Source of the DNA: Nonomuraea sp. NBC_00507
Lineage (GTDB): Bacteria; Actinomycetota; Actinomycetes; Streptosporangiales; Streptosporangiaceae
Assembly: GCF_036013525.1 (NCBI RefSeq)
Contig: NZ_CP107853.1
Span: 2,418,001-2,482,000, forward strand
DNA length: 64,000 bases
Direction: 5' to 3'
Part shown: positions 1 to 8,410 of the stretch, piece by piece
How positions within the stretch are numbered: position 1 is the stretch's first letter
How the letters are laid out: every line of letters starts with the position of its first letter
Made by a program: the position numbers and the translations under genes
The notes under the pieces: generated by a model
Databases searched by the model: none
What the model saw: only the letters and a program-made list of their open reading frames with translations
Told to the model about the DNA's origin: nothing

Positions 1-243
1 CATCCGTAGCGGCCCGGTGTCGTAGCCGGCCTGGTCGATCCTGCCGCCGGGAGACAGCCGCACGGCGCTGCGGTCATCGTCGGACAGCGCCGCGCAAACC
101 CACAGGACGCCGTCTTCCTTGGCCACTCCGGACAGCCCGGAGACGAGCCCGCCCCCGCCACGTTTCATGGTCAACTCGCCGTCGTCGGAGACGGTGAAGG
201 AGACAGGCCCTCTGTTGGAGGCGACCAGGACGCTGTTCATCAT
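1..243 (-). CDS. otsA: Trehalose-6-phosphate synthase, N-terminal part (cut by window edge)
   Basis: The first 81 residues of a glycosyltransferase family 20 enzyme that makes trehalose 6-phosphate from UDP-glucose and glucose 6-phosphate. The reading frame begins with two successive ATG codons, at 243 and 240. It shows the family N-terminus: a hydrophobic strand, the SNRGP motif near residue 10, and the glycine-rich RGGGGLVSGL loop near residues 28-37 that contacts the sugar phosphate. The rest of the gene lies left of the window. It is divergent from the sigma factor at 272, leaving only 28 bp between the starts, so the two promoters must overlap. Seen: frame and motifs. Inferred: the UDP-forming type. 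Confidence 0.85.
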   Translation of the reverse strand, partial: MMNSVLVASNRGPVSFTVSDDGELTMKRGGGGLVSGLSGVAKEDGVLWVCAALSDDDRSAVRLSPGGRIDQAGYDTGPLRM

Positions 244-271
244 GGCTCCCTTCGATCATAGGATCCCAGCT

Positions 272-826
272 ATGGCGCTTGATGAGCTAACCGAGGAACT
301 CGCCCGATCCGCCGCAGCCGGAGATCATCGCGCGCTTGGTGAGCTATTGGCCAGGATCGAGCCCGATGTGATGCGCCACTGCGCCCGGATCCTGCCCTAC
401 CACCAGGACGCGGAGGAAGCCTCCCAGGACACCCTGCTGGCCGTGGCCCGCAACATCGGCCGCTTCGAGGGGCGGGCCAGGTTCAGCACCTGGCTGCACA
501 TCGTGACCGCCAACTGCGCGCGGACCACGTACCGATCGCTCAAGCGCCGGGCGGCGGAGCAGACGTCGGAGGAACTGCCCGTGCAGAAGCCCGACGTGCG
601 GCGGGTGAGCGTGATCGCCGGCTCCCGGCTGGACCTGCTCGACGCGATGGAGGCGCTGGAAGCCGACAAGCCCGACCTGGCGCAGGCGCTGGTGTTGCGC
701 GACATCGTCCAGCTCGACTACAACGAGGTGGCCGAGCAGCTCGGCATCCCGCTGGGCACCGCCAAATCCCGCATTCACCAGGCCAGGAAATACGTGCAGG
801 GTGTGCTCGGTGAGGACTATCGCTGA
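272..826 (+). CDS. ECF-type RNA polymerase sigma factor (RpoE-like)
   Basis: A 184-residue sigma-70 family protein. Region 2 is about residues 20-95, with the acidic QDAEEASQDT helix and the FSTWL motif typical of the -10-binding helix. Region 4 is about residues 125-180, ending in a helix-turn-helix (YNEVAEQLGIPLGTAKSRIHQAR). I start it at the ATG at 272 (MALDELTEEL) because upstream codons in this frame would run into otsA on the other strand. No anti-sigma gene follows. The next gene on this strand starts more than 200 bp downstream behind a riboswitch. The target promoters cannot be told from the sequence. Confidence 0.88.
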   Translation: MALDELTEELARSAAAGDHRALGELLARIEPDVMRHCARILPYHQDAEEASQDTLLAVARNIGRFEGRARFSTWLHIVTANCARTTYRSLKRRAAEQTSEELPVQKPDVRRVSVIAGSRLDLLDAMEALEADKPDLAQALVLRDIVQLDYNEVAEQLGIPLGTAKSRIHQARKYVQGVLGEDYR

Positions 827-832
827 GACTGC

Positions 833-853
833 CCGTCTCGAATGCTGAGACGG
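833..853 (+). terminator. Hairpin after the sigma factor gene
   Basis: A 7-bp perfect stem, CCGTCTC (833-839) with GAGACGG (847-853), and a 7-nt loop, lying 6 nt after the stop codon. There is no clear T-run, so it may be a weak or factor-dependent terminator. Confidence 0.45.
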
Positions 854-907
854 ATGGTAATTCCGCCTACTTAAGCGGGTAGAGTCCCTTTCAACAACTG
901 CATATTG

Positions 908-1045
908 CTCATCCAGAGGGGCGGAGGGACCGGCCCTGCGAAGCCCCGGCAACCCTCCCGGCTTGTGACTCGCGACAGGGCGAGGCCGACCGGGACAAGG
1001 TGCCAATTCCGGTTCGCGGTCAAGGTGGCCGCGGGCGAAGATGAG
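908..1045 (+). promoter_or_regulatory. SAM-I (S-box) riboswitch
   Basis: The leader carries the SAM-I aptamer core. AGAGGGGCGGAGGGAC (915-930) is followed by CGGCCCTGCGAAGCCC and the CGGCAACC block (about 931-953), and later by the GGTGCCAATTCC block (999-1010). The closing P1 helix is visible as CTCATC (908-913) paired with GATGAG (1040-1045). The 3' strand of P1 runs directly into the GAGGGAAGG ribosome-binding site (1043-1051) of the gene starting at 1061. This suggests that SAM binding blocks translation, with no need for a terminator. Known: SAM-I aptamers shut off methionine/SAM genes when SAM is plentiful. Inferred: the translational mode. Confidence 0.9.
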
Positions 1046-1060
1046 GGAAGGCCTCGCTTC

Positions 1061-2296
1061 ATGTCGCTCGACTTTGGTCCTGCTGTCGCTCTGTCCTGCC
1101 GCGAGTGCGGCACGCGCTACCCTCTCGGCCCCAGCTTCGCGTGTCTGGAGTGTTTCGGGCCGCTCGAAGCGGCCTACGAATTCGGCGCCGTGACCCGCGC
1201 GGACATCGAGTCCGGTCCCGCCAACATCTGGCGCTACCGCTCCCTGCTGCCCGTGCCGGCCGACGTCGCCACCAAGCCCAACATGAACCCCGGCTGGACC
1301 AAGCTGGTCAAGGCGGGCAACCTCGGGCAGGCGCTCGGCCTGAAGTCCCTGTACGTGAAGGACGACTCCGGCAACCCCACCCACTCCTTCAAGGACCGGG
1401 TGGTGGCCATCGCCGTCGAGGCGGCACGTAACTTCGGTTTCCACACGCTTTCCTGCTCCTCCACGGGCAACCTCGCGGGCGCGGTCACGGCCGCCGCGGC
1501 GCGGGCCGGGCTCGACGCCTGCGTGTTCATCCCCGCCAACCTCGAAGCCGCCAAGATCGCCATGGCCCGGGTGTTCGGCGGGAAGCTGATCGGGATCGAG
1601 GGGACCTACGACGAGGTCAACAGGTTCTGCTCGGAGCTGATCGGTGACCCTCTGGGCGACAAGTGGGGGTTCGTCAACGTCAACCTGCGGCCCTACTACG
1701 CCGAGGGCTCCAAGACGCTCGCGTACGAGATCGCCGAGCAGCTCGGGTGGCGGCTGCCCGAGCAGATCATCATCCCCATCGCCTCCGGGTCGCAGCTCAC
1801 GAAGATCGACAAGGGCTTCAAGGAGCTGGTGGCGCTGGGGCTGGTCGAGGACACCCCCTACAAGATCTTCGGGGCGCAGGCGGCCGGGTGCTCGCCGGTC
1901 TCCACCGCCTACAAGGCCGGGCACGACGTCGTCCAGCCGGTCAAGCCGGACACCATCGCCAAGTCGCTGGCCATCGGCAACCCCGCCGACGGGCCATACG
2001 TGCTCGACATCGCTCGCCGCACCGGAGGGGCCGTCGAGGACGTCACGGACCCCGAGATCGTGGCCGCCATCAAGCTTCTGGCCTCGACGGAGGGTATTTT
2101 CGCCGAGACTGCGGGCGGGGTTACCGTGGGCGTGCTGAAGAAGCTCGCCGAGAGCGGGCGGCTCGATCCCGAGGCCGAGACCGTGGTGCTCAACACCGGT
2201 GACGGGCTCAAGACGCTCGACGCCATCACCGGCGACGACGCCCAGCCCACCGCCGTGATCCGGCCCTCTCTCGACGCGTTCCGCGCGGCTGTCTGA
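1061..2296 (+). CDS. metM: Threonine synthase-like PLP enzyme, probable O-phosphohomoserine-dependent homocysteine synthase (MetM-type)
   Basis: A 411-residue fold-type II PLP enzyme homologous to threonine synthase. It has an N-terminal zinc ribbon (Cys13, Cys16, Cys28, Cys31), and the PLP lysine is Lys111 in NPTHSFKDRVV. Canonical bacterial ThrC usually reads NPTGSFKDRG here, so two active-site loop positions differ. Two contexts argue for a methionine role: a SAM-I riboswitch directly upstream and a MoaD/ThiS-type sulfur carrier 23 bp downstream. From memory, a Streptomyces threonine-synthase homologue of this arrangement (MetM with carrier MetO) converts O-phosphohomoserine to homocysteine with carrier-bound sulfur. 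True ThrC is the alternative and is how automatic annotation would label it. The start at 1061 is set by the GAGGGAAGG site 9 nt upstream. Confidence 0.8.
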   Translation: MSLDFGPAVALSCRECGTRYPLGPSFACLECFGPLEAAYEFGAVTRADIESGPANIWRYRSLLPVPADVATKPNMNPGWTKLVKAGNLGQALGLKSLYVKDDSGNPTHSFKDRVVAIAVEAARNFGFHTLSCSSTGNLAGAVTAAAARAGLDACVFIPANLEAAKIAMARVFGGKLIGIEGTYDEVNRFCSELIGDPLGDKWGFVNVNLRPYYAEGSKTLAYEIAEQLGWRLPEQIIIPIASGSQLTKIDKGFKELVALGLVEDTPYKIFGAQAAGCSPVSTAYKAGHDVVQPVKPDTIAKSLAIGNPADGPYVLDIARRTGGAVEDVTDPEIVAAIKLLASTEGIFAETAGGVTVGVLKKLAESGRLDPEAETVVLNTGDGLKTLDAITGDDAQPTAVIRPSLDAFRAAV

Positions 2297-2319
2297 CAAC
2301 CAGGAAAGGCAAGATAACC

Positions 2320-2595
2320 ATGAGCGTTTCTGTGCGGATCCCCACGATCCTGCGCACGTACACCGGGGGGAACGCGGAAGTGAGTGGCGAGGGCGCGACG
2401 CTTCGTGACGTGCTCGCCAAGCTCGACTCCGACTACCCGGGGATCGGCGCGAGAATTCTTGATGAATCGGGCAAGATTCGGCGTTTCGTCAACGTTTACG
2501 TGGGAGAAGAGGACGTCCGTTTCGCCGAGGGGCTCGACACTCCCGCCCCTGAGGGCACTCAGATCTCCATCATCCCGGCGGTCGCCGGCGGTTGA
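2320..2595 (+). CDS. metO: MoaD/ThiS-family sulfur-carrier protein (MetO/CysO-like)
   Basis: A 91-residue beta-grasp protein ending in the diagnostic Gly-Gly (PAVAGG), the tail that is adenylated and thiocarboxylated to carry sulfur. Its sequence resembles mycobacterial CysO (SIPTILR start, RFVNVYV strand, EDVRF). CysO partners cysteine synthase CysM and a Mec-type peptidase. Neither is here; the partner is the riboswitch-controlled threonine-synthase-like gene 23 bp upstream. That favours sulfur delivery for homocysteine rather than cysteine or molybdopterin. It shares the SAM-regulated transcript, which ends at the terminator at 2617. The ATG at 2320 has a GGAAAGG site upstream. Confidence 0.82.
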   Translation: MSVSVRIPTILRTYTGGNAEVSGEGATLRDVLAKLDSDYPGIGARILDESGKIRRFVNVYVGEEDVRFAEGLDTPAPEGTQISIIPAVAGG

Positions 2596-2616
2596 GTGCG
2601 AGAGGTCACATCATTG

Positions 2617-2648
2617 GAAGGCGCCCCTAGTGGGCGCCTTCTCCTTTT
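2617..2648 (+). terminator. Rho-independent terminator after metM-metO
   Basis: A perfect 10-bp stem, GAAGGCGCCC (2617-2626) with GGGCGCCTTC (2632-2641), a 5-nt loop, then TCCTTTT. It closes the SAM-riboswitch operon 22 nt after the carrier-protein stop. Confidence 0.85.
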
Positions 2649-2657
2649 CCCGACTAA

Positions 2658-2669
2658 TTCAACGTTGAA
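2658..2669. promoter_or_regulatory. 12-bp perfect palindrome upstream of the cold-shock gene
   Basis: TTCAACGTTGAA at 2658-2669 is a perfect palindrome, 10 bp beyond the preceding terminator and about 170 bp before the cold-shock gene. It could be an operator; nothing identifies the regulator. The rest of this 190-bp leader shows no other clear element and may be a long 5' UTR, as is common for cold-shock genes. Confidence 0.3.
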
Positions 2670-2837
2670 CAAGGTACTCTGCGAAGAAATGCGTCGTTTG
2701 CGGATTGACTCTGTTGCCAAACCCCGTGCCACAGGTATGGTCGAGGCGATCGTCTGGCTGATTTTCAGTTAAGTCATGCGATTACGGTCTCGCGGTGGAA
2801 TGGGCGAGATCTGTAAGCCCAGTAAGAGGAGTCGGAA

Positions 2838-3038
2838 GTGGCGCAGGGCACCGTCAAGTGGTTCAACGCGGACAAGGGCTACGGCTTCATCGCGGTAGAC
2901 GGTGGTAAGGATGTATTCGTCCATTACTCAGCGATCCTGATGGACGGGTACCGAGCACTCGAACAGGGGCAGCGCGTCGAGTTCGAGATCACGCAGGGCC
3001 AGAAGGGACCGCAGGCGGAGTCTGTCCGGGCGGTCTGA
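2838..3038 (+). CDS. CspA-family cold-shock protein
   Basis: A 66-residue single cold-shock domain that binds single-stranded RNA/DNA and melts mRNA structure. Both nucleic-acid motifs are present: KGYGFI (RNP1, residues 14-19) and VFVHYS (RNP2). The start is GTG at 2838 (GTG-GCG-CAG), preceded by an AGAGGAGTCGGA purine stretch. Length and sequence match typical actinobacterial Csp proteins. From memory, the order threonine-synthase-like / MoaD-like / csp / groEL recurs in Streptomyces, so this block seems ancestral. Confidence 0.93.
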   Translation: MAQGTVKWFNADKGYGFIAVDGGKDVFVHYSAILMDGYRALEQGQRVEFEITQGQKGPQAESVRAV

Positions 3039-3120
3039 TTTACGTCACTGGTATGCACCCGGTGGCGGCATCGCACGGCAACGCAGTCCGGGCGAGGCGG
3101 CCTCCATTCTTTCGTCGACC

Positions 3121-3153
3121 TACGGCGAGCCGCACGGTGAGCGGCTCGCCGTA
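3121..3153 (+). terminator. Hairpin after the cold-shock gene
   Basis: A perfect 13-bp stem, TACGGCGAGCCGC (3121-3133) with GCGGCTCGCCGTA (3141-3153), and a 7-nt loop. No T-run follows, so it is an L-shaped terminator candidate typical of actinobacteria. Apart from this and the two CIRCE copies, I see no gene in 3039-3369. Confidence 0.55.
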
Positions 3154-3198
3154 CAGACGGACTGACCAGGGCGGGAACCGCAGGAGGGTAGACGTTCG

Positions 3199-3225
3199 CT
3201 TGCACTCGGCAGGGTAGAGTGCTAA
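3199..3225. promoter_or_regulatory. CIRCE operator, copy 1 (HrcA site)
   Basis: CTTGCACTC (3199-3207), 9 nt, GAGTGCTAA (3217-3225). The right arm is a perfect match to the CIRCE consensus GAGTGCTAA and the left arm is two changes from TTAGCACTC. Spacing is the canonical 9 nt. It sits about 145 bp upstream of groEL and probably overlaps the promoter core. Confidence 0.75.
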
Positions 3226-4995
<1,770 letters not shown>

Positions 4996-5017
4996 GTCCT
5001 TTCTTCGCGCGGCAACG

Positions 5018-5051
5018 AAGAGCGGCCCGGGTTTTTCGGGCCGCTCTTTTC
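5018..5051. terminator. Terminator between convergent groEL and the PEBP gene
   Basis: A 12-bp stem, AAGAGCGGCCCG (5018-5029) with CGGGCCGCTCTT (5037-5048), and a loop rich in T, followed by TT. It lies between converging genes and probably serves both strands. Confidence 0.85.
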
Positions 5052-5076
5052 GTTTTCTGGCAACGCCGGTGCTCCG

Positions 5077-5607
5077 TCAGATCCCGTAGTGGGAAATGAT
5101 GTGGCCGCGGGCCAGGGTGTTGGCGGTGATGTTGAAGCCGACCACCGCGGGGCTCGCGTCGCTGTCCACGCCCAGTTTGTCCACGCCAAGCGCGTGGACG
5201 GTGAAGACGTAGCGGTGCGGGGCGCCGGGCGGCGGGGCCGACCCGCCATACTCCTTGGCACCGTAGTCGTTGCGGGCGTGCACGGCGCCCGCGGGCAGTC
5301 CCTTGAAGTCCGGGGTGGTGCCCGCGCCCGTGGGCAGCTCGGTCGCCGAGGCCGGCAGGTCGAACAGCACCCAGTGCCAGAACCCGCTGCCTGTGGGGGC
5401 GTCCGGGTCGTAGCAGGTGACGGCGAAGCCGCGGGTCTCGGCGGGCGCGCCTGACCAGCGGAGCTGGGGCGAGAGGTTCTGGCCCTGCATGCCCCAGTCA
5501 TTGAAGACGTGCAGGTCGCTCAGCCGCTCGCCGTCCTGAATGTCGTCGCTCTCGACCACGAGCGCGGGAACCGACGGCAGGTATTCGTGTGGCAGCGGTG
5601 CTGGCAC
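5077..5607 (-). CDS. YbhB/YbcL family PEBP (Raf kinase inhibitor-like) protein
   Basis: A 176-residue phosphatidylethanolamine-binding-fold protein. The ligand-pocket signature is present: the CYDPDAPTGSGFWHWV block and the later GxxPPxGxPHRYVF block (APPPGAPHRYVFTVHAL). Bacterial members are cytoplasmic and of unsettled function. An in-frame ATG exists at 5643, but a strong AAGGAGG site (5613-5619) lies 5 nt before the GTG at 5607, so I start there (VPAPLPHEYLPS). It converges on groEL and is separated from it by a terminator. Confidence 0.85.
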   Translation of the reverse strand: MPAPLPHEYLPSVPALVVESDDIQDGERLSDLHVFNDWGMQGQNLSPQLRWSGAPAETRGFAVTCYDPDAPTGSGFWHWVLFDLPASATELPTGAGTTPDFKGLPAGAVHARNDYGAKEYGGSAPPPGAPHRYVFTVHALGVDKLGVDSDASPAVVGFNITANTLARGHIISHYGI

Positions 5608-5670
5608 GGCATCCTCCTTGGTAGAGAGCTTCCTGCCCGCCATCCTAGAAGTGGCCGTGCCCGCCGCCTG

Positions 5671-7674
5671 TCAGGCCGTCAGCTGCGCCGGCAGCGCCTT
5701 GTCGTGCAGGACCGTGAGCGAGGTGACCGCGCGGGTCAGGACCACGTAGAGCCGGGCCAGCCCGCGCGGCTCCGCAGCGACGATGTCCGCGGGCTCGACG
5801 ACGATCACATGGTCGTACTCCAGACCCTTGGCCAGGGTCGCGGGGACCACCAGCAGACGGTGCTCCTCGGTGGAGTCGGGGTCGAGCACGGCGTGCGGGA
5901 GCTCGGCCAAGGCGCTGGAGACCTCGCCGACCAGCGTGTCGGGGGCGATGACGCCGATCGAACCCTCCTTGGCGAGGGCCTCCGCGGCGACCGCGGCGAC
6001 CGAGCCGCCCCGCCGTACGGAGAGCGAGCCCAGGCCGGGGCGCAGGGACTGCGGGGCGGCCAGGTCGGGGGCGATCGAGGGGAGCAGGCGGGCCGCGTAC
6101 TCGAGGACCTCCCTCGGCACGCGGAAGCCGAGCGTCAGCTCCGTCACCTCGCCCTCGCGCTGGCCCAGGTGCTCGAGCACGGACTTCCAGGAGCTCGTCG
6201 ACCAGGGCGTCGTGCCCTGAGCCAGGTCGCCGAGCACGGTGGCCGAACCGTTGCGGCAGCGGCGGCCTAGCGCCCGCAGCTGCATTTCGGAGAGGTCCTG
6301 GGCCTCGTCGACCACCAGGTGGCCGATCGAGGGCGTGCGTTCCATCAGATCGCGCAGCTCGTCCAGGAGCGCGGCGTCCGCGGCCGACCATTTGGCGGAC
6401 TTCCAGCTCCGGTACGGTTTCCGCCAGATAAGCATTTCTTGCTCGTCAGGCGACAAATCGGATTTAGAGGCTGCCTTTGCCAGAAATTCCGGATCCGAGA
6501 GCAGGCGATAAAGGACCTGCTCCGGCGTCAATTTCGGCCAGACCGCTTCCACGAGTTGTTTGACCGGCTTCGATCTGGCCACGGCGTCCTGCACCCGGTC
6601 GTCGGGCGATTCGCCGCGCTGCTCCATGCGGACCAGGACCAGATGGGCCAGCCGCTGCGCCAATGCCGCCCGGCCGGGGAGATAGCGGGTGGTGCCGCGC
6701 AGGGACGCCACGATCTCGCGTACCTCGTAGTCGGCCACCCGGTGGCGGTAGGCGCCCTTGGTGAAGACCAAGCCCTCCTCCGGCTTCACGATGTGCAGCC
6801 AGAGGGCGCGTTCGAGCACCGCCGCCATCCTGGCGTCGCCCTTGACCGCCGCCACCATCGGGTCCTCCGGGGCCGTGTGGTCGCCCAGCAGGCCGGCCAC
6901 CGTGGTCTGGTCGACCTTGACCTCGCCCAGGGCGGGCAGCACCGAGGAGATGTAGGACAGGAACGCCCGGTTGGGGCCGACGATCATCACGCCGGACCTG
7001 GCGAGCCGCTCGCGGTGGGTGAACAGCAGGTATGCCGCCCGGTGCAGGCCCACCGCGGTCTTTCCGGTGCCCGGGGCGCCCTGCACGCACACGGTCTGGG
7101 CCAGCGTGGCGCGGACGATCTCGTCCTGGTCGGGCTGGATCGTGGCGACGATGTCGCGCATGGGGCCGGTGCGCGGGCGCTCGATCTCCTGGGTGAGGAT
7201 CTTCGACGGGCCGATCTCCACGCCGTCGCCCAGCGGCTCGTCCTCGTACGCGGTGAGCGCGCCGCCGTGGTAGCCGAAGCGGCGCCGGCGTACGACGCCC
7301 ATGGGGTCGGCGGGACTGGCCTGGTAGAAGGCGCGGGACACCGGCGCGCGCCAGTCGATGACCAGAGGCCTGCTGTGGCCGTCGTGCACGTGGCGGCGGC
7401 CCACGTAGATCGTGCCGGGAAGGTCATCACCAGCCTCGCGGTCGAGCCGACCGAAGAACAACGGCGTGTCCGGATGGTCGGCCAGGGCGGCCACCCGCTG
7501 GTCGAGGAGGGACTGCAGGATCTGCTGCGACACCCAGTCGCCGGCCGCGTCCGCGGACAGGGACTGGGCATGGGCCCGCATGGCGGCGAGCGCGGCCCTG
7601 GATTCGGCCAGGTGGGCCTGCTCGGCGGCCAGGACGTCGGCGGGTATGTCTGGGGCCAGCTGGTGTGCGGGCAT
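5671..7674 (-). CDS. HelD-like RNA polymerase recycling motor / UvrD-Rep type ATPase
   Basis: A 667-residue superfamily 1 ATPase. The N-terminal segment (residues 1-60) is a helical, coiled-coil type arm. The linker YVGRRHV..VIDWRAPVSRAFY is characteristic of HelD proteins. Walker A is GAPGTGKT (199-206) and Walker B is VVDEAQDLS. The C-terminal UvrD-like motif AKGLEYDHVIVVEP and the LYVVLTRA motif complete the motor. Known: HelD enters the RNA polymerase channels, releases nucleic acid and recycles stalled enzyme; some actinobacterial members give rifampicin tolerance. No rifamycin-associated inverted repeat is obvious upstream. A GGGAGG site precedes the ATG at 7674. Confidence 0.87.
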   Translation of the reverse strand: MPAHQLAPDIPADVLAAEQAHLAESRAALAAMRAHAQSLSADAAGDWVSQQILQSLLDQRVAALADHPDTPLFFGRLDREAGDDLPGTIYVGRRHVHDGHSRPLVIDWRAPVSRAFYQASPADPMGVVRRRRFGYHGGALTAYEDEPLGDGVEIGPSKILTQEIERPRTGPMRDIVATIQPDQDEIVRATLAQTVCVQGAPGTGKTAVGLHRAAYLLFTHRERLARSGVMIVGPNRAFLSYISSVLPALGEVKVDQTTVAGLLGDHTAPEDPMVAAVKGDARMAAVLERALWLHIVKPEEGLVFTKGAYRHRVADYEVREIVASLRGTTRYLPGRAALAQRLAHLVLVRMEQRGESPDDRVQDAVARSKPVKQLVEAVWPKLTPEQVLYRLLSDPEFLAKAASKSDLSPDEQEMLIWRKPYRSWKSAKWSAADAALLDELRDLMERTPSIGHLVVDEAQDLSEMQLRALGRRCRNGSATVLGDLAQGTTPWSTSSWKSVLEHLGQREGEVTELTLGFRVPREVLEYAARLLPSIAPDLAAPQSLRPGLGSLSVRRGGSVAAVAAEALAKEGSIGVIAPDTLVGEVSSALAELPHAVLDPDSTEEHRLLVVPATLAKGLEYDHVIVVEPADIVAAEPRGLARLYVVLTRAVTSLTVLHDKALPAQLTA

Positions 7675-7840
7675 GCGAAAGTGCCTCCCGGGTCGGTGAC
7701 GGAGGTGGTTAAGGCAGCGAATCGGCCAGTTTAATAGCGCGCGCCGCAGGCTTCCAACGCATTTACCGGCCTGTGGTACTGGGGGCCGTCCGCGTTGCGC
7801 GGGTCGGTTGCCGTGAGGGTGGGATGGGTAGAGAGGGGAG

Positions 7841-8176
7841 GTGGCGCGGGTTCAGCTCCGGTTCTCCCCGATCATCCCCACGATCGCGAGCTTCCTCCTC
7901 GCAGCGCTGTGGGGCCTGTCGGTGTTCGCGGGCTGGGGCCTGGAGGCGTTCTGCGCGGGCGGCGAGGACTCGTCCACCTGCTCTCAGCGCCTGGGCGCGG
8001 TCTCCACGGTGTCCAGCCTGTTCGCCGCGCTCGCCGCCTGCTGTACGGCCGCCGCGTGGCTGCTCCCGTGGGCGAGGCAGGACCCGCGTGCGTTCGGGCG
8101 GATCATGGGCGCCGCCGTGGTCGCGTGGATCGTCGCGGAGGGTGTGCTGTTCCTCGGCGGGATGCTGGTCCGCTAG
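7841..8176 (+). CDS. Small membrane protein of unknown function
   Basis: A 111-residue protein with three predicted membrane spans, about residues 12-32, 53-74 and 88-108, separated by an external loop holding two Cys (FCAGGEDSSTCS) that could form a disulfide. The GTG start at 7841 is preceded by a GAGAGGGGAG purine run. I do not recognise a family. It is divergent from the HelD-like gene. Compartment is inferred from hydrophobicity only. The 230 bp following (8177-8410) holds no gene that I can support. Confidence 0.6.
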   Translation: MARVQLRFSPIIPTIASFLLAALWGLSVFAGWGLEAFCAGGEDSSTCSQRLGAVSTVSSLFAALAACCTAAAWLLPWARQDPRAFGRIMGAAVVAWIVAEGVLFLGGMLVR

Positions 8177-8379
8177 GCACGCCCTCGTTAACGTAACGAA
8201 CGCGACAGAACCCTTTGGTGTGGAGCAATACGCGAATACCGAAAAAATCGGGCATATCAGGTGGATTTGCCGGATCATGAGGGTATGTCGCAGGCGGCGT
8301 GATAGGACGCTGGTGAGGGGGGTGGTTCGCTTGTCGACGGCCCGCGGAGTCTCGTGGACGTGACACCACGCTGAATACT

Positions 8380-8401
8380 CGGCCGCTCCGGCGAGCGGCC
8401 G
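8380..8401 (-). terminator. Hairpin downstream of the XPB helicase gene
   Basis: A 9-bp perfect stem, CGGCCGCTC (8380-8388) with GAGCGGCCG (8393-8401), and a CGGC tetraloop, 9 nt past the XPB stop. There is no T-run. Confidence 0.5.
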
Positions 8402-8410
8402 GGTCATTCG

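Noticed and set aside
1061..2296. Plain threonine synthase (thrC) annotation
   Set aside because: Rejected as first choice because of the SAM-I riboswitch, the sulfur-carrier neighbour and the altered lysine loop; kept as an alternative in the entry.
344..2299. 651-codon open frame on the minus strand across the sigma factor and metM
   Set aside because: Antisense shadow caused by high GC at third codon positions; no known motif, and the plus strand encodes clear families.
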